This document shows, one piece after another, positions 18,158 through 27,456 of a stretch of 36,527 nucleotides of DNA (positions are counted from its first letter, which is position 1; every line of letters begins with the position of its first letter). The notes beneath the pieces were generated by a model that ran no database searches, was not told the origin of the DNA, and worked only from the letters and a program-made list of their open reading frames with translations. The stretch lies in contig JAQUPI010000014.1 in assembly GCA_028716705.1 (NCBI GenBank), positions 1-36,527 of the forward strand, written 5' to 3'. A program made the translations under genes and the position numbers. This DNA is from Candidatus Omnitrophota bacterium (GTDB lineage Bacteria > Omnitrophota > Gorgyraeia > Gygaellales > Profunditerraquicolaceae).

Positions 18158-19399
18158 TTAGCCTGCCGCGCCTAATGACGCTATCTGGAATATCGGCAAA
18201 AACATGCCGATTACCATTATTCCTATGACCGCGCCCATGAATACGAGCATGATCGGCTCGAACATGGAAGTAAAGCGGGACAAAAATGTCTCGGTATATT
18301 CTTCGTAGAACGTGTTTATACGCTTAAGCATCTGCGGCAGTTCCCCGATCTCTTCCCCGATAGTGATCATTTGTATCACCATCGGCTCGAAAAATTTACT
18401 TTTGTCAAGGCTGGAGTTCAGGGGTTTACCCTGGCGCACGTCGTCCTTGACCTTACGGATCAACTCCGCCATGACGGAATTGTTCACGCTATGCTCAGTT
18501 ATTTCCAGGGAGTATAAAAGGGGGACGCCGCTCTCGATCAGTGTCGACATTTCCGAAGAGAACCTTTCCACGACGAGCGAGCGGAAGAGTTCACCGAACA
18601 AAGGAAGGCGGAATTGTAATTGCTCGTACCTTTTCCTGCCCTCTTTTGTGCGCACGTACCTTTTGAACAGGAAAAACAGCACAGTGCCGGCGCCTAAAAC
18701 GGCCCATATGCTCTGCCTTACAAAATTGCTGATTTGTATGAGCGCCCGGGTCATAAGAGGCAGCTGGACATTAAACCCTTTGAACAGCTCCGCGAAAGTG
18801 GGAATGATCTTTACGGTCAGAAAAAAAAGCGCGCCCAACCCGACAAACATTAACATCGCCGGATAAACCAGGGCCGAGATTATCTTCCTTTTGAAAGCCG
18901 CCTTTTTCTCCAGATACGTCGCCAGGCGGCTTAAAACTACCGCCAAATTACCGCTTGCCTCGCCGCTTTCCACCAGGTTGATCCATAGATCGGAGAATAC
19001 CCTCGGGAATCTTGACATGGCTTCGTGGAAACTTAAACCAGCTTCCATATGTTTCTGCAGTTCAACCAGCGTGTTATAAAATTTACGGCTGTATACCTGC
19101 TTTGAGATTATGTTCAAACTCTTTAATATAGTTATACCGGCGCCCAACAGGGTAGCTAACTGCCTGGCAAAGACTACCAGGTCGTCCCCGCTGACCCCCC
19201 GGCGCTTGAACTTGCGCTGTTTGCCAGCGGCCCTGGGCAAAGTTGGCGGCCCCTCTTCCCTGGCCTCGGGAAGGACGTTCACTACGGTTAAATTCCTCAG
19301 TTGCAGCCTTCCGATCAACTCATCGGAAGACGGGGCCTCTTCGCTTCCCGTGATCTTTACACCTCTGCTATCCCTGGCAATGTAAGCGAATTTCGGCAT
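18158..19399 (-). CDS. Type II secretion / type IV pilus inner membrane platform protein (GspF/PilC)
   Basis: 413 aa, two GspF domains (FARQLATLLGAGITILKSLNIIS..., FSSEMSTLIESGVPLLYSLEIT), three TMs. Confidence 0.95.
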   Translation of the reverse strand: MPKFAYIARDSRGVKITGSEEAPSSDELIGRLQLRNLTVVNVLPEAREEGPPTLPRAAGKQRKFKRRGVSGDDLVVFARQLATLLGAGITILKSLNIISKQVYSRKFYNTLVELQKHMEAGLSFHEAMSRFPRVFSDLWINLVESGEASGNLAVVLSRLATYLEKKAAFKRKIISALVYPAMLMFVGLGALFFLTVKIIPTFAELFKGFNVQLPLMTRALIQISNFVRQSIWAVLGAGTVLFFLFKRYVRTKEGRKRYEQLQFRLPLFGELFRSLVVERFSSEMSTLIESGVPLLYSLEITEHSVNNSVMAELIRKVKDDVRQGKPLNSSLDKSKFFEPMVIQMITIGEEIGELPQMLKRINTFYEEYTETFLSRFTSMFEPIMLVFMGAVIGIMVIGMFLPIFQIASLGAAG

Positions 19400-21118
19400 T
19401 TAGTCCGCACCTATGGTGATGGATAGCGCCTCTTCCAAAGAAGTGATCCCGTCTTCGACTTTTTTCAAGCCGGATTCGTAAAGCGTGACCATTCCGCTTT
19501 CTTTAGCGGCATCTCTTATCTTCTGAAAAGAAACGCCTTGACTGACCAGTTCTCGCAGCGCTTCATTGATTACCATTACCTCGGAAATACAGGTCCTGCC
19601 CCGGTACCCCAGCTGCCCGCATTTCGCGCAGCCCTTTGGCCTGTAGATCAGGTCCGCTTTTATGGCTATCCCGCCGGTAAGTTCGGGCGTCGGCTCATAA
19701 GCCTCCTTGCAATCCGGGCATAATTTCCTGAGCAGGCGCTGAGCTACTACCATTAACAAGGAAGGCGCGACCATGTAAGGGGCGATGCCGATGTCGATAA
19801 GTCGGCTCACGGCTGAAGGGGCGTCGTTAGTATGCAAAGTGCTCAAAACCAAATGGCCGGTTAAGGCCGCGCGTATGCAGATCTCGGCGGTCTCCAGGTC
19901 TCTGGTCTCTCCTACCAGCATTATATCCGGGTCCTGTCTTAAGAAACTGCGCAGGGCATTTGCGAAAGTAAGCCCTATTTCAGGTTTGACCTGGACCTGA
20001 TTGACGCTGTCCAGTTTGTATTCTACCGGGTCCTCCACGGTTATGATATTCTTGGTCGGGCTTTTTATCTCGCTTAACACGGCGTATAAAGTTGTCGTCT
20101 TTCCGCTGCCGGTAGGCCCTGTCAAGAGGACAAGCCCATAAGGCATATTTATAACACGCCGGATATGTTCGAGTTGCTTGGCCTCAAAACCCAGCCTGTC
20201 CAGATCCAAGACTACGGAGCTCCTGTCCAATATCCTTAAAACAACTTTTTCCCCGTATATCGTGGGGATAGTAGAGACTCTCAGGTCTATCGGCCGGTCT
20301 TCGAGCCTGACCAGGAATGCCCCGTCCTGCGGAAGCCGTTTTTCGGCGATATCCAATTTGCTCAGGATCTTTATACGGGAGATGATCGGCAGATGCAACT
20401 GCCTCGCCGGAGGGGGTATTTCATATAATTTACCGTCTATCCGGTATCTTAAGGATATCCTCTCCTTGAACGGCTCGATATGTATATCGGATGCCCTCTC
20501 GTCGATGGCCTGGCGTATGATCAGGTCGACCAGTTTTACGACCGGCGCTTCTTCCGCGCGGGCGATCAGCTTATCCAGGCTCAACTCCTGGTCGCCTTCG
20601 GCTTCCTCTCCCGCCGCAACCACGGGAACGTTCACATAAGAAGCCTCCACCGCCTCTTCGAACATTTTGGACTTACCGTAAAAATTCTCGATCGCCTTTA
20701 GGATGTCCGACCTTGTCGCGATCACCGGGTTTATCTCGCAGGCGGTAAGCTTTCTTAGATTATCTATGAGTATAAGGTCCAATGGATCGGCCATGGCTAC
20801 GGTGAGCGACCTCAGGGTGCGCGAAAGAGGGAGTACCGTATATCTTAACGCGAAATCTTTAGGGACCAGTTGTTCCAGATTCTGGTCGGGCGCGGGCTTT
20901 AACTCCGTGCCCAGGTTAAAATAGGGGATATTCAGCTGTTTCCCCAGGATAGCTACAGCCTGCTCTTCCCTGAGGATCCCCATCTTGACGAGTATCTCGC
21001 CTAACCTGCCCCCATCCTGCCTTTGCACGTTGATCGCTTTCTCAAGCTGTGCCTGGGTAATAATGCCTTCTTTGATGAGGAGCTCCCCTAATCTCAAGTA
21101 TTTTTCTTTAGCGCACAT
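19400..21118 (-). CDS. Type II/IV secretion ATPase (GspE/PilB)
   Basis: N-terminal GspEII domain; ASDIHIEPF, Walker A GPTGSGKTTTLYAVL, Walker B DPDIMLVGETRD, CxxC pairs CPDCKE / CAKCGQ. Confidence 0.97.
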   Translation of the reverse strand: MCAKEKYLRLGELLIKEGIITQAQLEKAINVQRQDGGRLGEILVKMGILREEQAVAILGKQLNIPYFNLGTELKPAPDQNLEQLVPKDFALRYTVLPLSRTLRSLTVAMADPLDLILIDNLRKLTACEINPVIATRSDILKAIENFYGKSKMFEEAVEASYVNVPVVAAGEEAEGDQELSLDKLIARAEEAPVVKLVDLIIRQAIDERASDIHIEPFKERISLRYRIDGKLYEIPPPARQLHLPIISRIKILSKLDIAEKRLPQDGAFLVRLEDRPIDLRVSTIPTIYGEKVVLRILDRSSVVLDLDRLGFEAKQLEHIRRVINMPYGLVLLTGPTGSGKTTTLYAVLSEIKSPTKNIITVEDPVEYKLDSVNQVQVKPEIGLTFANALRSFLRQDPDIMLVGETRDLETAEICIRAALTGHLVLSTLHTNDAPSAVSRLIDIGIAPYMVAPSLLMVVAQRLLRKLCPDCKEAYEPTPELTGGIAIKADLIYRPKGCAKCGQLGYRGRTCISEVMVINEALRELVSQGVSFQKIRDAAKESGMVTLYESGLKKVEDGITSLEEALSITIGAD

Positions 21119-21122
21119 ATTC

Positions 21123-22622
21123 CTATTTTATTTTCTCAAAGCTGTTTAGGCTGCTTTCTATGGCTGACATCCGTTCAGGCGGCGCCATGGCTATCCGCTC
21201 TTCTTTTATTTCTGGCGCGCTTGTCTGGTAAAATCCCAGGCCGTTTTCTTTGACAATACGCGGGGTGATGAAAACTATCAGTTCGCGCTCCCTGTCTTTT
21301 GACTTGTCCTTATGCCTGAAAAGGAACCCCGCCAGCGGGATGTCACCAAGGATGGGTATCTTAGATACATCCTGGCTAAACTCATTGCGGATCAACCCCC
21401 CCAGGAGCACAGTCTGGTTATCCCTGACCCTGACCACTGATTTGGTGCTCCGCGTCTCCGGGTCCCTGAATTGAAAAGATTGACCGTCGGAGGTTAAGAC
21501 ATTTCCTTGTGTAGCCTCGCTGACTTCGGGGTAAATGAACATGGTGATCTCTCCCGTTTCAATATTAGCTTGCGGAGTGATCCTTAGCAACACGCCTGTT
21601 TCCTCGCGTTCCGGCTGAGACTGGGTAGTGCCTGAAGTCGCTTCCGTAGTAGTCTCTATGCCGATGGATTCTTTCGTAGTGATCTTTATCTCCGCCGTCT
21701 CATTATTCAAGGTAAGGAGCCGGGGCCTGGCCAGGAATTTCGTATCCGTGCGGGTACGCAGGAAATCCAAGGTATTGGCAAAGGTGCGGCCAAGGACAAC
21801 GGCGCCGGCCGTAGAGGAACTGATATCACGCGCCCCCCTGAGGGCGACATCCCCCAGAAAGAACTTTGAACCGGGCCTGGTCCCCGGGAGGATCACGGTA
21901 AAGGGGTTAGCGCCCAGGTCAAACCCCATTCGATCTATAAGGTTCTTGCTCACGTCCAGCATCTCGACTTCAAGCATTATTTGCGGCGAAGCTACGTCCA
22001 AAGAAGCGATCAATTTTTCAATGACCGGGAGCCGGCTGGGGATATCCATAACGATGAGGCTGTTTGTGCGGAAATCTTCGATTACTGATCCGGCGGAAGA
22101 AAGATTTTTCTTTATGGCCTCGGTAAGCCCTATGGTCCTTGCCGAACCTCCTCCGCCTGCCGCGCCTAATTCCCCTTCAGCGCTGCTTCCGGCGCTGCCG
22201 CCTCCTCCAATATAGGTAGATACCTCCTGTATCAGAGAAGATGAGGACACGGTAGCGTATTTAAGGTTAAATACCCTTGTAACCGTTTCTATCGGCATTT
22301 TGCCCCAATCCTTCACCACAAAGATCTTCGCGTTTTCATCCAGCTCGTAAGTAAGGTTATTGGCTATAAATAGCTTATCCATCGCCTCCTTCAAAGGGAC
22401 TTTATCCAGGAAAAGGGTTACCTTGCGGTCCTGCACCCCTTCGGACGCGATGAAATTCAGGCCTGACTGGATGGAAAAGATCTTAAGAATATCCCTGAGG
22501 CTGGCGTCCTGGAAATCCATGGATATGACAGCGCTGGGCGGCTGGTCCGCGGCAGGCAAATCCATCGGCAATAAAGAAAAAATGATCATTAAAGATATAA
22601 AAACGTTAGGATGGCTGCGCAT
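21123..22622 (-). CDS. Secretin (GspD/PilQ family)
   Basis: Signal peptide, STN-like/secretin N domains, C-terminal secretin region TVLLGGLIRNEFSQDVSKIPILGDIPLAGFLFRHKDKSKDRERELIVFITPRIV; Gly/Ser-rich linker. Confidence 0.95.
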   Translation of the reverse strand: MRSHPNVFISLMIIFSLLPMDLPAADQPPSAVISMDFQDASLRDILKIFSIQSGLNFIASEGVQDRKVTLFLDKVPLKEAMDKLFIANNLTYELDENAKIFVVKDWGKMPIETVTRVFNLKYATVSSSSLIQEVSTYIGGGGSAGSSAEGELGAAGGGGSARTIGLTEAIKKNLSSAGSVIEDFRTNSLIVMDIPSRLPVIEKLIASLDVASPQIMLEVEMLDVSKNLIDRMGFDLGANPFTVILPGTRPGSKFFLGDVALRGARDISSSTAGAVVLGRTFANTLDFLRTRTDTKFLARPRLLTLNNETAEIKITTKESIGIETTTEATSGTTQSQPEREETGVLLRITPQANIETGEITMFIYPEVSEATQGNVLTSDGQSFQFRDPETRSTKSVVRVRDNQTVLLGGLIRNEFSQDVSKIPILGDIPLAGFLFRHKDKSKDRERELIVFITPRIVKENGLGFYQTSAPEIKEERIAMAPPERMSAIESSLNSFEKIK

Positions 22623-22642
22623 TTTTCCTCCCTCTAGGTTTT

Positions 22643-23107
22643 TTATTTAGTTTGGGGGCTTGGCGGAGAAACTAACCCTTGCCCCTGCCCTTCTTTTTTA
22701 CTATCTTGCGCGCTTAATGGTGAAACTTTCATTAAGGTATATTGCTGGTTATCGAAAATTACGGTTATGCCGTCTCTATTAATACCTGAAATTTTTACGC
22801 CCTGGATCTCGTCTCCAACCTTTAAGACCTTGTTATTTACGATCGCCTGAGGTATCTTCGTGCCCCAGACTACACCTTGAATTATAAGCTCGGGTAAGGG
22901 CTTTGTCTCCTTAACCGCTTCGGGTTTGCGTATTTCCTGCTTTTCCCGCTCAAAAGGGTCCCGCAGTTTTTCGGACATGTACTCGAATTTACCCGCCTGC
23001 TCCCCGGCAGCCGCGCTTTGCGCCGCTTCTTGCGCTGAAGATATCGCCGATACAAAGAAAAGGCCGGCAAAAAAGATGCCTATAATGTAACCCTTCGGCC
23101 TGGCCAT
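22643..23107 (-). CDS. PilP/GspB-GspC-like pilus assembly periplasmic protein
   Basis: Signal peptide; LRDPFE motif; LPELIIQGVVWGTKIPQAIVNNKVLKVGDEIQGVKISGINRDGITVIFDNQQYTL. Confidence 0.7.
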   Translation of the reverse strand: MARPKGYIIGIFFAGLFFVSAISSAQEAAQSAAAGEQAGKFEYMSEKLRDPFEREKQEIRKPEAVKETKPLPELIIQGVVWGTKIPQAIVNNKVLKVGDEIQGVKISGINRDGITVIFDNQQYTLMKVSPLSAQDSKKEGQGQGLVSPPSPQTK

Positions 23108-23109
23108 GG

Positions 23110-23637
23110 CTAACTCCTGAATGAAATTACGCTTATAGTCAAATTAACCGTCAGCGCCGCCTTACTTTGATCCGCGCCGGTCTTTTGCCTCTGGATATCT
23201 ACTGTATCAATAGCGTAAAATTCGCGCTGATTTTCTACACCGCTTATAAATCTGCCCGCGTCATGGTAACTATCGGCTTCCAGGATAAAAGCAAGCCGGT
23301 ACTTGTTATAAAGGGGCCCTGCTTCTTCGGGCTGCGGCTTGACGGAGACCACCCGTAATTTTGACGCTTCCGCCATATCCGTAAGCGCTTCCATAGCTGA
23401 AGCCAGGTCACTGCTGAAGAGGCCTTTATAGGAACCGATCTTTTTCTCAAGGCGGTTCACCTCGGTCAGGAGCCCGTTCCTCTTCGCCTCTTCTTCCTTT
23501 TGAAAGCGCAGCGATTCAAATCTTTGGGAATAATGCTTGAAGGTGACGGAGGCCGCGATCAAAGTAAGCGCCGCTATGGCTATGCTTATTGACCGTTTTT
23601 TCGCCATGGGAAACAGGTCCGTTAATATTATTTTCAT
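23110..23637 (-). CDS. PilO/GspM-like assembly protein
   Basis: One TM then coiled coil and ferredoxin-like region (LTDMAEASKLRVVSVKPQP...YRLAFILEADSYHDAGRFISGVE); position between PilMN and PilP. Confidence 0.7.
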   Translation of the reverse strand: MKIILTDLFPMAKKRSISIAIAALTLIAASVTFKHYSQRFESLRFQKEEEAKRNGLLTEVNRLEKKIGSYKGLFSSDLASAMEALTDMAEASKLRVVSVKPQPEEAGPLYNKYRLAFILEADSYHDAGRFISGVENQREFYAIDTVDIQRQKTGADQSKAALTVNLTISVISFRS

Positions 23638-23640
23638 GCC

Positions 23641-25176
23641 TTATTTACCCTTTTTATTACCAGCCGATCCGCAGAAGATCACAAAATAAGTGGAGATTAT
23701 TTCCTCCGATTCCTGCGTTCCCGAGGAAACAAGCCCGACCTCCTGAAAATATTTAGCGATAACCGGGTTTTCTTTCAGCCGGGTAAGGAAAATATTGATC
23801 AATTCACGCTGCTTATCGATGTTGCCGGAGTAAGCGCTTCCGTTCAGGGTAAGCTCTTTCTTTTCTCCCGCCTTTTTAAAAGATACCGTGTCCAGATTCA
23901 TGCCCTTTAAGACGACCCTCGGTATGGAATCAAAAATCGGCGTAAGAACTACCCTGTCTTTTAAGATCCCTTCCATAGTCCGCGCTTTTATATCATATCC
24001 GGACTTTATTTTTAAGAGTTCTTCGTAACTTAATCCGCTTATAGCCCGGGGGGCTTCCGGCCTCATGCTCACTATCCCTTTTATTTCATTCTCTAAAGGG
24101 GCCATCCTGCGGGATGAGAACGCGAAAACAGATATATATACCAGTAGGCATACCGCGGCGGTAATCAGTTCCGGCTTGTAATTGGCGATCAGTGACGGGG
24201 AAACCGGCAGTTCTTTCGCTTCCTTTTTCGTGACTCTTTCTTTGGCCGAAAGCAGGTTTATCTTGACCCCGGTATTTATCATGGATAAAGATCCGGAGAA
24301 GCTCTTTACAAAGGGCAGGGAAAACGGTATAGGCCTGTTGATATGCTTATTGATGTCTATGAAGTTAACGCTCAAACCTAAATCTTTGACGAACCCTTCC
24401 AATTCGGCCCGGTAGTTGGGGTTAGTGATAAAGAATATTTTAAGGATATTCTTCCCTGGGAATTTACGGTCGTAATAATCGAGGGATATCTGGATCTCCC
24501 TTTTTAACTTTTCCAATAGCGTGTTGCGCTCGGATTCCTCAACTTTAGCCTGTTCTTCATACCCTCCCATCAAACTTATATCCCGGCTGAAAAGAGGAAA
24601 ACCGCCCTCCAGGACGACGAAATTGGCTTCGTCTTCTTTCAGCAGGTCTATATTTACAACGGCTATAATATCTTTTTCCCTTATATTGGCTAATTTAAGG
24701 AGCCTTAAAATACTGAACGCAGAGTATTCTACCGATCTGGGCCTGATCCCAAGCTGCCTCAGGACCTCAAGATAATTATTCAGCGCCTCTTTTTTTATCC
24801 CTACGAACAAAACGCGCGTCTTTTGGACGGTTTTATCCAGCTTATATTCGAAATCCGAGAACAATTCTTCTACTTTAAAGGGGATATATTTCTTCGCTTC
24901 AAAGTTTACGGCGGAGTTCAATTCCTGGGCCGGTAAAATGGGCATCTCAAATGTCCTTACGATCAGGTCTTTCCCGGAAATACTGACTATTGCCTCTGCC
25001 GGTTCTATGCCGTTTTGCGTCATCGCTTCCTTGATCATGGCGGCAAGCTTGATGTGCCCGGGGACCTTTTCTTCCAGGGAATAGGCGGGTTGCGCCAGGT
25101 GAAAATACTTGCCCGGGCTTTTGCCTTTGCTTTCTACGACAGAAACAACTTGAGGGCCGAAATAAATACCGAGCAT
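23641..25176 (-). CDS. PilM-PilN fusion pilus assembly protein
   Basis: PilM-like actin-fold half (MLGIYFGPQVVSVVESKG...FEMPILPAQELNSAVNFEAKKYIPFKVEEL), then TM (ELITAAVCLLVYISVFAF) and PilN-like C-terminus. Start set to internal Met adjoining the HTH gene stop. Confidence 0.8.
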   Translation of the reverse strand: MLGIYFGPQVVSVVESKGKSPGKYFHLAQPAYSLEEKVPGHIKLAAMIKEAMTQNGIEPAEAIVSISGKDLIVRTFEMPILPAQELNSAVNFEAKKYIPFKVEELFSDFEYKLDKTVQKTRVLFVGIKKEALNNYLEVLRQLGIRPRSVEYSAFSILRLLKLANIREKDIIAVVNIDLLKEDEANFVVLEGGFPLFSRDISLMGGYEEQAKVEESERNTLLEKLKREIQISLDYYDRKFPGKNILKIFFITNPNYRAELEGFVKDLGLSVNFIDINKHINRPIPFSLPFVKSFSGSLSMINTGVKINLLSAKERVTKKEAKELPVSPSLIANYKPELITAAVCLLVYISVFAFSSRRMAPLENEIKGIVSMRPEAPRAISGLSYEELLKIKSGYDIKARTMEGILKDRVVLTPIFDSIPRVVLKGMNLDTVSFKKAGEKKELTLNGSAYSGNIDKQRELINIFLTRLKENPVIAKYFQEVGLVSSGTQESEEIISTYFVIFCGSAGNKKGK

Positions 25177-25177
25177 A

Positions 25178-25372
25178 TTATGGGGTTTCTCCGCCAGTTT
25201 TAGACACGCGCCTTCTGCTGCGCAGCCAGGAATCGATGTCCCTGCGGTCAAACCTCCAGACCCCTCCGACCTTGATCCCCGTGATCTTTCCCTGGTTTAG
25301 CCAGTTATAGATCGTTTGCTTTTTGAGTTTTAGATAATCCGCCAGTTCATCGATATCAATAAGTCTTGACAT
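25178..25372 (-). CDS. Excisionase-family (HTH_17/MerR-like) helix-turn-helix protein
   Basis: MSRLIDIDELADYLKLKKQTIYNWLNQGKITGIKVGGVWRFDRRDIDSWL; first gene of the pilus operon. Confidence 0.9.
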   Translation of the reverse strand: MSRLIDIDELADYLKLKKQTIYNWLNQGKITGIKVGGVWRFDRRDIDSWLRSRRRVSKTGGETP

Positions 25373-25443
25373 AGGTAAGGCTCCTCTTACTCGTCAAAAT
25401 CGTCGCCATTTCCGTATTGTTACTTCCTTAATGGTGAAGTTAA

Positions 25444-25472
25444 TTAAAACATAAAATAATTAATTTGTCAAG
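25444..25472 (-). promoter_or_regulatory. Sigma70-type promoter of the pilus/secretion operon
   Basis: Minus strand TTGACA (25467-25472) -17 nt- TTTAAT (25444-25449), ~72 bp upstream of the HTH start codon. Confidence 0.7.
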
Positions 25473-25489
25473 TGTTTTCTTATGTAGTC

Positions 25490-25517
25490 TTACCTAAACT
25501 TACTCGCAATAGGTAAG
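25490..25517. promoter_or_regulatory. Operator-like inverted repeat CTTACCT-N14-AGGTAAG upstream of the pilus operon promoter
   Basis: Direct reading: cttacct aaacttactcgcaat/aggtaag; related words (GAGTAAG / CTTACCTAT) recur around the HTH start codon (25371-25393). Confidence 0.5.
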
Positions 25518-25573
25518 TGTACTTTCAAGGCAGGAACGCCCAAGCTTAAGTAATTGAGGTATATTACCGGAAA

Positions 25574-25936
25574 TTAATACGTGGAGTTGATTCTGATGCG
25601 GCGGCCGACACCGTCAATGGATGTACCCGGGTCAAAAATCTCAATTCTCACCGGATAAGCGATGTCGCTGTCATTAACGTCGGGAGCGCTGCAGCCGGAT
25701 TGGCAAAGATTGTAGACTCCCGTAGCCCAGGCGCCTGCTCTGAGTTTCTCAAAAGCCAAATTCGTTGCCGCCATGTTGGAATAGTGGGCTCGGATACGGT
25801 CCCTTTTATGAGCGGTAAATGTGGCCTGGCTTAAGATCAGGCTCATTATTACGCTGGCCATCGCCGCGACTACTACGAGGACCCCCAGAACAATAAAGAG
25901 GATAACGCCTTTATTATCTATACTGTTTTTAGGCAC
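25574..25936 (-). CDS. PilX-like small membrane-anchored pilus assembly protein
   Basis: NKGVILFIVLGVLVVVAAMASVIMSLILSQATFTAHKRDRIRAHYSNMAATNLAFEKLRAG; PilX-N-like architecture. Confidence 0.65.
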   Translation of the reverse strand: MPKNSIDNKGVILFIVLGVLVVVAAMASVIMSLILSQATFTAHKRDRIRAHYSNMAATNLAFEKLRAGAWATGVYNLCQSGCSAPDVNDSDIAYPVRIEIFDPGTSIDGVGRRIRINSTY

Positions 25937-26135
25937 TTTTCAGGCTGATCTTATAATCGCTGCTTCCTATCTGTTGAAGGATAACATGACCTTCACGGGC
26001 AAGCCACCCCAGACTCATTAATATGTTATCCCTCGGCCTGTCGATGCCTTTGATGAGGTACGAGAGCGTTACCTCTCCGTGGCTGTCGAGAAAATGCCAG
26101 ATATCGCCGGCCACAATGCCTATTTCGGTAATCAT
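25929..26135 (-). CDS. Winged helix-turn-helix protein (DUF2582-like)
   Basis: MITEIGIVAGDIWHFLDSHGEVTLSYLIKGIDRPRDNILMSLGWLAREGHVILQQ; wHTH pattern. Confidence 0.7.
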   Translation of the reverse strand: MITEIGIVAGDIWHFLDSHGEVTLSYLIKGIDRPRDNILMSLGWLAREGHVILQQIGSSDYKISLKSA

Positions 26136-26174
26136 CTTTTCCTCCTTTTAAGTATAATCTATTTTTATTTTAAA

Positions 26175-26417
26175 TCAACCCCCGCTTATGTCAACTGATT
26201 TCTTATTATAGCTTCCGCATCTGGGGCAAACGGAGATCAGGTCCTGCTTTGTGTTGACATATGTGTAGGCGCATACGGAGCAAAACCAGATGAATTTATC
26301 GTCCAGGTTCAGATCCCGGTCTTTTTGCTTTTTATTAGAAAGCCATACCGCTAAAACTGCCCCCAGGAAGATAATGACATATAAGGCAACGGCTAAAGAG
26401 AAATCTATATTAATCAT
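26175..26417 (-). CDS. Small TM protein with C-terminal zinc-ribbon-like CxxC...CxxC
   Basis: One TM then WFCSVCAYTYVNTKQDLISVCPRCGSYN. Confidence 0.65.
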   Translation of the reverse strand: MINIDFSLAVALYVIIFLGAVLAVWLSNKKQKDRDLNLDDKFIWFCSVCAYTYVNTKQDLISVCPRCGSYNKKSVDISGG

Positions 26418-27036
26418 CCAGGGTCGACAGGTCTATCTTGACCGTCTGCCACTTTTCCGAAGGAAATTGACGCTGGGCTAAAAGATACCGGTTGATATAG
26501 CGCATGCTTAAAAGATCCGCCTCTAAATTACCCGAAGAGATCTTTCTTTTCACCAAAAGCGGGGTCCTTTTATCCGCGGAAAGCGACCGGAAAGCCAGCT
26601 CAATGTGGGCTGTCTGCCTGCCTTTAAAATAGAGCGCGAAGTGATAAGGAAGCCTTGGATAGAACATTATCGCCGGCTCCCTGCTCCTTAATCCGGCCGG
26701 TAAGGGTGTAGGCCCTTGCGGCAGGACCGGCTTCTCCCCTTCCAACAGGGATCTAACCGGGGGTTTTTGATATCCTGAAAGCGCGAAAAGGCCGGTTTCC
26801 TTATTTTTATCCAGCGTGGATATCTCCGCCTTAGGGACAAACGCGCTTGTCCGCGCGTTACCGGGCTTAGGGCCGCTAACCAGGTCCCTGCCCTGCAGGA
26901 TCGCTCCCCAAAAACTAACTTGCGAAAAACCGGCCTGAGGGATCCTGCGGCCAAACGAAAGGCTGAAAAAACTGAATAAGGCTATGTGTCCGGCCGCGGA
27001 GATGACCAAACTCTGCCTTAAGAGGGGGCCTGTCAT
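26410..27036 (-). CDS. TonB-position protein of unknown family (N-terminal TM, Pro-rich linker, small C-terminal domain)
   Basis: MTGPLLRQSLVISAAGHIALFSFFSLSFG; immediately downstream of exbD; start chosen at Met overlapping the exbD stop (ORF 26410..27093). Confidence 0.5.
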   Translation of the reverse strand: MTGPLLRQSLVISAAGHIALFSFFSLSFGRRIPQAGFSQVSFWGAILQGRDLVSGPKPGNARTSAFVPKAEISTLDKNKETGLFALSGYQKPPVRSLLEGEKPVLPQGPTPLPAGLRSREPAIMFYPRLPYHFALYFKGRQTAHIELAFRSLSADKRTPLLVKRKISSGNLEADLLSMRYINRYLLAQRQFPSEKWQTVKIDLSTLDD

Positions 27037-27434
27037 TGTTGGTTCGTGGCTATATTTATCTGGGATATCCCTAGATCCCTGCACATATCCCAAACTTCCA
27101 CGATCCTGCCTAAGGAAGCGCGTTTATCCGCTTTTATCAAGATCGAACCCTTGACTTTCGCTGTCTGTTTGAGCATTCCCTTTAATTCCGACAGGGTAAC
27201 CACTTTGCCGTTCGAATAGATCACATTCTCGCTGGATATGTCTACCTCGACGTTCTCCTGTTTCACCACTTCACTCGTTACCGCCCTCGGCAGATTGACC
27301 CTTATCCCCGGCTGCATAATGAAACTCGAGGTAAGCATGAAGAAAATGAGGAGCTGGAATATCATGTCTATCAGCGGCGCGATATCAATCGGCTTAAGGC
27401 CGTGCTCTAATTCGGTATGCCGTTTAAATCTCAT
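27033..27434 (-). CDS. Biopolymer transport protein ExbD/TolR
   Basis: GLKPIDIAPLIDMIFQLLIFFMLTSSFIMQPGIRVNLPRA; conserved D in TM. Confidence 0.95.
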   Translation of the reverse strand: MRFKRHTELEHGLKPIDIAPLIDMIFQLLIFFMLTSSFIMQPGIRVNLPRAVTSEVVKQENVEVDISSENVIYSNGKVVTLSELKGMLKQTAKVKGSILIKADKRASLGRIVEVWDMCRDLGISQINIATNQQ

Positions 27435-27456
27435 TTTGATCTCCGGTTCCTAAGGG

